Shown here: one piece after another, positions 39,646-44,867 of the stretch | Layout of the letters: every line of letters begins with the position of its first letter | How positions within the stretch are numbered: the first letter of the stretch is position 1 | From: Isosphaera sp. | Lineage (GTDB): Bacteria; Planctomycetota; Planctomycetia; Gemmatales; Gemmataceae | Assembly: GCA_013822345.1 (NCBI GenBank) | Contig: PNKH01000064.1 | Span: 1 to 44,867 of the forward strand | Reading direction: 5' to 3' | DNA length: 44,867 bases | The notes under the pieces: generated by a model | What the model was told of the DNA's origin: nothing | Seen by the model: only the letters and a program-made list of their open reading frames with translations | The model's database searches: none | Position numbers and translations under genes: made by a program

Positions 39646-41007
39646 TTACGAGGGTTCCGCGAACCGGGCGGCCGCCTCGGCGCACCGGGCGAGCAACTGG
39701 TCCCGCCGCCGCGGGTTCCGGTAGACCCCGCGGGTCGTGGCCCACTCCCGCACCTGGTCGACCAGCGGGAGCAGGGCGGCGACCGCCTCCGGCCGGCGGG
39801 CGACCGGGCCGACGGCGACCGGCGCGGTGTGGGCGAAGGCGCCCGCCGGGTCGCACCGGGCCGCGACCCACCCCGCCCCCGCCACCTCCGCCTCGACCAC
39901 CTCCCGGCCGGCGGCGATCACCCGTCCGTCAGCCACGAGTTCGACCCCGGCCGCCGGCCGGACCGCCGCCCGGAACCGGGTGCCGTCGCGGGTGAGGTCG
40001 AGCCGCGGCCCGGCGGTGGCGACCGCCCGCCCGGCCCGGGTGGCCCAGACCCACGTCCCGCCGGCCACGTCCGCATCCGTCCGCATCGTTCCGACAGCGA
40101 CGCGGTTGCTGTCCTTGCCGCTCGCCCCGACCAGCGGCAGCCGCACCCCGGAGTCCCACAGCCGGTACACCCACGGCAGGAGCGGCGCCTTCCGCGGGGC
40201 GGCCGTCACCTCGACCGCGTCGACCTTGCCGAGGACCGCCGCGACCAGCGCCTCGCCGCCGACCAGGCCGCCGGCCGGCTCGAACGCGTCGACCCAGACG
40301 ACGAGCCCGCCCTTGCGGTGGCACTGGTCGCACCAGTCGCACACGCCCCAGTCGTCGGTGTCCTCCGGCGGGCCGAACGTGAGCGGGAACACCGGCCGGT
40401 GGGAGTGCAGAAGCGCGACCTTGCCGAGCACCGGGTGGGTGTTGAAGGTGTTCACCACGACGGCGGTGCCGCCGCGCTCGAGGGCCGGGGCCTGGCCGCT
40501 GAACGCGGCCAGCTGCGGGGCGGTCGGGTAGGCGGTGCCGTCGAGGCTCGGGAACGGCTGGACCGTGGCGAGCAAGTTCACCACGTCGAGCCCCTCGGCA
40601 GCGCCTTCGAGGAGGGCGTCGTGCGGCGAGAGGAAATGGCAGCGGGTGTCGACCGCGACCCGCCCGGGGTCCGGGTCGGACGAGCGCTCGACCGCGAACC
40701 GCACGGCCATCTGCCCCGGGCCGAGCGTGACCACCCGGTCGAGCGCGGCGTACTCCGGGCCTTTCGACACCTGGAACCGGAGCGGCACCCCGGCGGGCAG
40801 CGGGACCTCGCACGCCCCGTCGGTGTACGCCCACCGTTCCCGGCCGACCGCCAGGTGCCCGCCGACCGCCTCGTTCCGGCCGAGCGGGATGTCCGGGAAC
40901 CGGCCGAGCGGGGCGAAGTGGGTGCCGTCCGGGCCGGTGATGCGGACGCGCACCGGGGTCGGCCGGGTGGTGGCCGCGTCGTTGACCCGGAGGTGAACGG
41001 TGAGCAT
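39646..41007 (-). CDS. CehA/McbA-like PHP-type hydrolase with altered metal site
   Basis: A 453-residue protein. An N-terminal beta domain (about 1-115) precedes the region VDTRCHFLSPHDALLEGAAEGLDVVNLLA (119-147), the wording of CehA/McbA family metallohydrolases, a branch of PHP hydrolases. In that family the first metal motif is DxHxH. Here it reads Asp120-Thr-Arg122-Cys-His124, so one metal histidine is replaced by Arg. A later LLHSHRPVFPLTFG and WCDQCHRKGGLVVWVDAFEP follow the family. No signal peptide is seen. The change may lower or end metal catalysis, so the protein may bind rather than cleave. Confidence 0.7.
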   Translation of the reverse strand: MLTVHLRVNDAATTRPTPVRVRITGPDGTHFAPLGRFPDIPLGRNEAVGGHLAVGRERWAYTDGACEVPLPAGVPLRFQVSKGPEYAALDRVVTLGPGQMAVRFAVERSSDPDPGRVAVDTRCHFLSPHDALLEGAAEGLDVVNLLATVQPFPSLDGTAYPTAPQLAAFSGQAPALERGGTAVVVNTFNTHPVLGKVALLHSHRPVFPLTFGPPEDTDDWGVCDWCDQCHRKGGLVVWVDAFEPAGGLVGGEALVAAVLGKVDAVEVTAAPRKAPLLPWVYRLWDSGVRLPLVGASGKDSNRVAVGTMRTDADVAGGTWVWATRAGRAVATAGPRLDLTRDGTRFRAAVRPAAGVELVADGRVIAAGREVVEAEVAGAGWVAARCDPAGAFAHTAPVAVGPVARRPEAVAALLPLVDQVREWATTRGVYRNPRRRDQLLARCAEAAARFAEPS

Positions 41008-41059
41008 GAAGAGAGACGGCCGCAGGGGGTGGAAAGGTGGTTGGGGTACGTTCGGCTTT

Positions 41060-41153
41060 CCCAGGCCGTTGGCCTGGGCTGAGGGAGGCCGGGCCTTCGG
41101 CCCTTCTGAGCACCGAAGGTGCGCCCTTCCTCAGCCCAGGCCAACGGCCTGGG
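41060..41153. repeat. Palindromic element P17 (singleton)
   Basis: Perfect 25-base arms (41060-41084 and 41129-41153) around a 44-base loop that has its own small hairpins. Each arm folds alone as CCCAGGCC-GTT-GGCCTGGG. It lies between two minus-strand genes, downstream of the isomerase. Confidence 0.9.
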
Positions 41154-41174
41154 TAGCGAGGCCAAACCCCGGGC

Positions 41175-42038
41175 TCACCCCTCGTTCCCGCCGCAGTCGC
41201 GGAGGATCTTGCGGAACGCCTCGACCGCCACCGGGAACAGGTCCGCCCCGGTCACGCCCCCGGTCGGGCCGCCGCCGCGCAGGTGCGGCTCCAGCACCGC
41301 GAACCCCCTGTACCCCGCCTGCACCGCCGCCCGGATGCTGTGCGGGATGTTCCCGTCCCCGTGCCCGGCGAGGACGCCGTTCTCGTGCCCGGTGCCGATC
41401 TCCTTCCAGTTCCGCTTCCAGTCCTTGATGTGGAAGTGCGCGGTGAACGCCTTCGTCCGCTCCCACCCGTCCACCGGGTCGTAGTTCCCGAACACGTAGT
41501 TCGCGGCGTCGTACGCGGCCCGCAGCGCCGGGCTGTTGACGGTGGCGAAGATGTCGGCGACGCGCTCCGGGGAGTCGCCGTAGATGCGGTGCTCGTTCTC
41601 GTGGAACAGGGTGACCTTGCTCGCCGCCGCCGCCTCGGCGAGGACGGACAGCCGCCGCATCACCTCGCCGCGGTGGGCCGGCCAGTTCGCCGGGTCGAAG
41701 TTCGGGTCGTTCCCCGGCGGGTAGAAGCTGAACACGCGGATGTTCGGGGTGCCGAAGACGCCGCACAGTTCGACGGCCCGCTTGAACCGGTCGAGGTGCG
41801 GCTCGAACGGGGCGTCGACCGCGACCTTGCCGATCGGCGACCCGATCGCGGAGAGCTTGAAGCCCTCGCCGTCGAGGAGCTTCTTGAACTCCTTCACCTG
41901 GTCGTCGGACAGGGCGAGCACGTTCGTCTTGTGGATCGACCGGAACTCGATGTGCCGGACGTTGCAGCCCTTCAGGACGGCGACCTGCTCGCGCGGGTCG
42001 GGGCTGATCTCGTCGGAGAAGGCGCTGAGGGTGAACAT
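41175..42038 (-). CDS. Sugar phosphate isomerase/epimerase-like TIM-barrel protein
   Basis: A 287-residue protein of the xylose isomerase-like TIM-barrel/AP endonuclease 2 superfamily. Signature stretches: FSDEISPDPREQVAVLKGCNVRHIEFRS, KLSAIGSPIGKV, VTLFHENEHRIYGDSPERVADIF (metal Glu and His), AANYVFGNYDPVDGWER, and FHIKDWKRNWK with the metal-binding His, ending GYRGFAVLEPHLRGGG. The four metal ligands of the family seem present. There is no signal peptide. The exact sugar is unknown. It lies 47 bases downstream of the membrane protein gene on the same strand. Confidence 0.85.
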   Translation of the reverse strand: MFTLSAFSDEISPDPREQVAVLKGCNVRHIEFRSIHKTNVLALSDDQVKEFKKLLDGEGFKLSAIGSPIGKVAVDAPFEPHLDRFKRAVELCGVFGTPNIRVFSFYPPGNDPNFDPANWPAHRGEVMRRLSVLAEAAAASKVTLFHENEHRIYGDSPERVADIFATVNSPALRAAYDAANYVFGNYDPVDGWERTKAFTAHFHIKDWKRNWKEIGTGHENGVLAGHGDGNIPHSIRAAVQAGYRGFAVLEPHLRGGGPTGGVTGADLFPVAVEAFRKILRDCGGNEG

Positions 42039-42085
42039 GCGTCGGTACCGGGGTGAGTGTGGTGCCGGTAGTGTACGGGGCCGGC

Positions 42086-43012
42086 CTACTCGAAGGCGAG
42101 TTGCTCGTGCCGGGCGGCGAGGGCGAGGGCCGCGACGAGCGGGGCGAGCACGAGGACGGCGCGGGCCAAGCGGACGAACCACCGGTCGCGTCGGGCGACC
42201 GCCGGGACGAGGAACGGCAGCAGCACCAGCGGGGCGAGCGCGACCAGCCAGAACGCCGCCTGCGGGATGTTGCTGTCCTGCGAGACGTGCGCGGCGAGCA
42301 GCAGCGCCGGGAGAACCCCGACCCCGGCCGGCACCGCCCCGCTCGCGTCCGCCTTCGCCAGCCCGGCGACCACGGCGACGCCGAACATCGCGCCGCCGAG
42401 CATCAGGGCGACGTGCGACGCGCTCGCCCAGTGGTGGTACAGCATCAACACCGACGCGGCGACGAACACGGCCGACTGGTATGCCGCGACCTGGCCGCCG
42501 GCCCCGGCCCGGGCGACGCCGTCGAGGGCGACCCACTCCAGCAGCATCGCGGCGGCCAGCGCCGGGACGAGCCACCAGACCTCACCGGCCGTCTTCTCCG
42601 ACACGAGCCAGTTGCTCACGACCCCGACGGCTGCCGCCCGCGGCACCCAAACGAGCACGTTTGCGACCCACCACCGGCGTTCGGGGAGGTAGTGGCCGGC
42701 GACCAGGTCGACCCACCGCGTCAGCAGCCCGACCGCGAGGAGCACGAACGCGGCGCGCGGCAGGTGGTGCCACGGCTTCGCGTCGTCGCCCGGCGTCCAC
42801 GGCAGGAGCGGCGACTCGGCGTCCCACCCGAGGTGGCGGGCGGAGTGGTTCGCCCACGCGAACCCGAACGCGACCCCGGCCGCCGCCGCGGCCGCCCCGG
42901 CCCGCCGGCCGAGGAGCAGAAGGGCGGCGGCGACCAGCGCCGCCCCGCCGGCCGCCGGCAGGGCGACGTACTCGAGCACCAGCAGGAGGTCTTCGAGCGG
43001 CGGGAGCGGCAC
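42086..43012 (-). CDS. Multi-pass membrane protein of unknown family
   Basis: A 308-residue protein with about nine hydrophobic segments, starting LEDLLLVLEYVALPAAGGAALVAAALLLLG and ending VLVLAPLVAALALAAR. Loops contain NHSARHLGWDAESPLLPWTPGDD, HYLPERRWW and HHWASASHVA. I do not recognise it. The start used is a GTG at 43012, with AGGA upstream at the edge of palindrome P18. The longer frame translates that palindrome and is rejected. It is probably co-transcribed with the isomerase. Function unknown. Confidence 0.7.
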   Translation of the reverse strand: MPLPPLEDLLLVLEYVALPAAGGAALVAAALLLLGRRAGAAAAAAGVAFGFAWANHSARHLGWDAESPLLPWTPGDDAKPWHHLPRAAFVLLAVGLLTRWVDLVAGHYLPERRWWVANVLVWVPRAAAVGVVSNWLVSEKTAGEVWWLVPALAAAMLLEWVALDGVARAGAGGQVAAYQSAVFVAASVLMLYHHWASASHVALMLGGAMFGVAVVAGLAKADASGAVPAGVGVLPALLLAAHVSQDSNIPQAAFWLVALAPLVLLPFLVPAVARRDRWFVRLARAVLVLAPLVAALALAARHEQLAFE

Positions 43013-43020
43013 GGGGCTTT

Positions 43021-43135
43021 CCTGGACCGCGGCCGTCCCGGCCGCTGCTTCGCGCGGCGGAATGGTAGCCGCCCTCCCGCCCGGCGACGCGCCTGAGCTC
43101 CGGAGCGGGAGCGGCCGGGACGGCCGCGGTCCAGG
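43021..43135. repeat. Palindromic element P18 (family C)
   Basis: Perfect 26-base arms (43021-43046 and 43110-43135) around a 63-base loop. It shares the CGGCCGTCCCGGCCGCT core with P15. It sits between the YceI gene and the membrane protein, both on the minus strand. Confidence 0.9.
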
Positions 43136-43161
43136 TTGGAGGGCGGCCGCCCCCCGGGCAC

Positions 43162-43704
43162 TTACTTCTTCGCGGTGACGGCGAGCTTCAAGGCGACCTC
43201 GTCGTCGATCTTTCCCTTCCCGTAGGTCATGCCCCACTGGGTGCGGTCGATCTTGGTGTCGGCGGCCAGGGTGAAGGTGTCGGCGGTCGCGGACACGGTC
43301 GCCGGGAAGCTGACCGCCTTCGTCTTGCCGAGCAGCGTCAGGTCGCCGGTGATCGTGTACCCCTTGTCGGTCTTCTCCACCTTGGTCGTCTTGAACGTCG
43401 CCTTCGGGTTGTCCTTCACCCCGAAGAAGTCGGGCGACTTGAGGTGCGAGGTCAGCTTCGGGTCGTCGCTGAACAGCGAGGTGCAGTCGATCTCGACCTC
43501 GATCTTGAGCTTGGCCAGGTCGCCGTCCGGGACGACGGCGGAGCCGGTGACGGTCTTGAACCCGCCGTCGTGCTTGCCGCCGGGCTTGAACCCGGTGAAG
43601 GTGATCGTGGTGTTCTCGCCGGTGAGCGGGTACTTGGCGTCGGCGGCCGGGGCGGGGGCGGCGAGCAGGGCGGCCGCGGCGAGGGCGATCAGGGTACGGG
43701 CCAT
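43162..43704 (-). CDS. YceI-like exported lipid-binding protein
   Basis: A 180-residue periplasmic protein with a signal peptide (about 1-20, cleaved near APAAD). The body is the eight-stranded beta-barrel of the YceI family: TTITFTGFKPGGKHDGGFKTVTGSAVV, LKIEVEIDCTSLFSDDPKLTSHLKSPDFFGVKDNPKATFKTTKV, YTITGDLTLLGKTKAVSFPATV, and DTKIDRTQWGMTYGKGKIDDEVALKLAV. These match the family from end to end. YceI proteins bind long isoprenoids or lipids. GGAGG lies eight bases before ATG 43704. P18 lies immediately downstream. Confidence 0.92.
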   Translation of the reverse strand: MARTLIALAAAALLAAPAPAADAKYPLTGENTTITFTGFKPGGKHDGGFKTVTGSAVVPDGDLAKLKIEVEIDCTSLFSDDPKLTSHLKSPDFFGVKDNPKATFKTTKVEKTDKGYTITGDLTLLGKTKAVSFPATVSATADTFTLAADTKIDRTQWGMTYGKGKIDDEVALKLAVTAKK

Positions 43705-43788
43705 CGGTCGGATCCTCCGGGTCGGGCGACGGGTCCGTGGGAGTGTAGGCGGCGGCCCGCCGCCCGACACGGGGAATTCATCCGACCG

Positions 43789-44343
43789 TCAGCGCTCGCG
43801 CGGGACCGGAATGTCCCCTGCCGGCTCGGGCCAGGCGAGCGGCGGTCGTTTCCAGAAGTCGTGCGCGGCTGGCGCCCCGACCGCCGCGGGCAGCGCGAGC
43901 CGCGCCTCCGTCCGCCACCGCCACGCGGCGTCGTGCCCGTTCCAGTACGCGGTCCGCTCCTCGGGCGACAGGGTGTTAATGAACTCCTCTCGGAAGGTGC
44001 AACTGCCCGTCACCGCGTACCGCACCGTCCCGCCCTTCCCGACGAGGGTAGTCCCGTCGTATTTGGACAGGTCCCAGTACATGACGACGTAGTCGCCGAA
44101 CCGGATCACGTCGTAATGCGGGTTCTGCTTGACGAGCGGTTCGATCGCGTCCCCGCCCTTGATGTGGCCGCGGGCCAGGTCGCGGAGGATCGGGTCCTTC
44201 GAATCGCGGAGCGACTCCATCCGGGCGGCGCGATGCGGGTCGCCGCCGATGTCACGCGGCGCGGGGACCACCTCCGGGCCGACCGGCTGTGGCTTCGCAC
44301 ACCCCACGAAACCCACCGCGATCAGGAGAACGGCGGTCCGCAT
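43789..44343 (-). CDS. Hypothetical lipoprotein
   Basis: A 184-residue protein with a lipoprotein signal (MRTAVLLIAVGFVGC, lipobox VGFVGC). The mature chain has DSKDPILRDLARGHIKGGDAIEPLVKQNP, DVIRFGDYVVMYWDL and FREEFINTLSPEERTAYWNGHDAAWRWRTEARLALP, with no known catalytic motif. It looks specific to planctomycetes. The ATG lies two bases after the helicase stop, and the ribosome site GGGGAG overlaps the end of that gene, so they are coupled in one transcript. Confidence 0.7.
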   Translation of the reverse strand: MRTAVLLIAVGFVGCAKPQPVGPEVVPAPRDIGGDPHRAARMESLRDSKDPILRDLARGHIKGGDAIEPLVKQNPHYDVIRFGDYVVMYWDLSKYDGTTLVGKGGTVRYAVTGSCTFREEFINTLSPEERTAYWNGHDAAWRWRTEARLALPAAVGAPAAHDFWKRPPLAWPEPAGDIPVPRER

Positions 44344-44345
44344 CA

Positions 44346-44867
44346 CTACTCCCCCCCGGCCTTCTTCCGCGCCACCACCCTGAGCTTAACCTTGTCCGCG
44401 ACGAACGTCTTCTCCCCGTGCCCGGGGAACCGCAGCTTCACCCGCCGCAGCGCCCCGAACCCGCTCACGTCCAGCACCGTCCCCAGCCCGTACTCCTCGT
44501 GCTGCACCAGCACCCCGACCGCCAGGCCGGTGTCCGGGGCGTCCGGGATCGTCGGCCGGATCTCCGTCCGCCGCCGCACCGGGTACGCCGCCTCGCCACC
44601 GGCCGCCACCGCCTTCGCCCGCCACTCGTCCGCCGCACTCCGCGCCACGTTCTTCGCCAGCGACGTGTCGATCCGCTCCACCCCGTCCTTCGGCAGCTCC
44701 CGGAGGAAGCTGCTCTCGATCGCGTAGTTCATCTGCCCGCGGAACTCCCGCAGCCGGGAGTGGCACAGGTACAGCTCCTTCATCGCCCGCGTCATCCCGA
44801 CGAAGCACAGCCGCCGCTCCTCCTCGATCTCGTCCGCCTGGCCCATGCTCCGCTCGTGCGGCAACAA
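44346..44867 (-). CDS. UvrD/PcrA-type DNA helicase, C-terminal fragment
   Basis: The last 173 residues of a superfamily 1A helicase. The window cuts off the rest upstream. The conserved motif VI appears as EEERRLCFVGMTRAMKELYL, then LREFRGQMNYAIESSFLRELP. The C-terminal tail (VGVLVQHEEYGLGTVLDVSGFGALRRVKLRFPGHGEKTF) is the small PcrA/UvrD C-terminal domain that contacts RNA polymerase and repair partners. The ATPase motifs I-V must lie beyond 44867. The gene is probably pcrA or uvrD. Confidence 0.85.
   Translation of the reverse strand: MLPHERSMGQADEIEEERRLCFVGMTRAMKELYLCHSRLREFRGQMNYAIESSFLRELPKDGVERIDTSLAKNVARSAADEWRAKAVAAGGEAAYPVRRRTEIRPTIPDAPDTGLAVGVLVQHEEYGLGTVLDVSGFGALRRVKLRFPGHGEKTFVADKVKLRVVARKKAGGE

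Overview
The window looks like a piece of chromosome from a Gemmataceae-type planctomycete. The evidence is very high GC by eye, a dense set of secreted sulfatases, PEP-CTERM exported proteins, a DUF1571 protein, a planctomycete-type ECF sigma/anti-sigma pair, a membrane-bound Ser/Thr kinase, and many small signal-peptide proteins. The genus cannot be decided from the sequence alone. No rRNA, tRNA, CRISPR array, transposase or phage gene was seen.

Layout. 1-1249: a molybdenum-carrier-like protein, then about 750 bases of decayed sequence with a DUF4214 remnant, a WD40 remnant and two palindromes. 1250-4870: an inositol-monophosphatase family enzyme, an ABC exporter whose ATPase motifs are badly degenerate, and a small secreted Cys protein. 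5093-8242: an arginine block, argB-argD-argF. 8338-11757: two small overlapping unknown genes, RNase PH, an unknown gene and trpS. 11842-18780: a secreted protein with two RcpC/CpaB-like domains, a zinc-ribbon Ser/Thr kinase preceded by a 27-codon leader ORF, a PEP-CTERM protein, a methyltransferase with a signal peptide, and a PYROXD2-like oxidoreductase. 19047-24294: small secreted proteins, a HEAT-repeat membrane protein, a VanZ-like protein and the ECF sigma/anti-sigma pair. 24387-32211: five formylglycine-type sulfatases in a row. 32274-44867: a HAD phosphatase fused to a membrane tail, a second PEP-CTERM protein, a CPA2 antiporter, a lipoprotein hydrolase, a DUF1571 protein, a LEA-like protein, a PAS-DHp-REC protein without an ATPase domain, a CehA/McbA-like hydrolase, a TIM-barrel isomerase, a membrane protein, a YceI protein, a lipoprotein and the C-terminal end of a UvrD/PcrA helicase.

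The most striking feature is not a gene. Eighteen long inverted repeats (called P1-P18 here) sit in the intergenic gaps, most with perfect arms of 15-33 bases. In many of them each arm is itself a small hairpin, which is the layout of REP doublets (REPINs). I group them as family A (P3, P8, P14), family B, a mosaic of shared modules (P2, P4, P10, P12, P13, P16), family C (P15, P18), and singletons (P1, P5, P6, P7, P9, P11, P17). Every convergent gene pair with room between its genes has one (6 of 6). Only one of eight divergent gaps does. The rest lie between tandem genes. No element lies inside a gene whose start I accept, and no transposase for them is in the window.

Functionally, the window mixes core metabolism (arginine, RNA processing, tRNA charging) with planctomycete accessory functions: sulfated polysaccharide use, exported PEP-CTERM proteins, and phospho-signalling. 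Several proteins carry substitutions or losses at normally essential positions: the ABC ATPase, the kinase-like protein without an ATP domain, and the PHP-type hydrolase.
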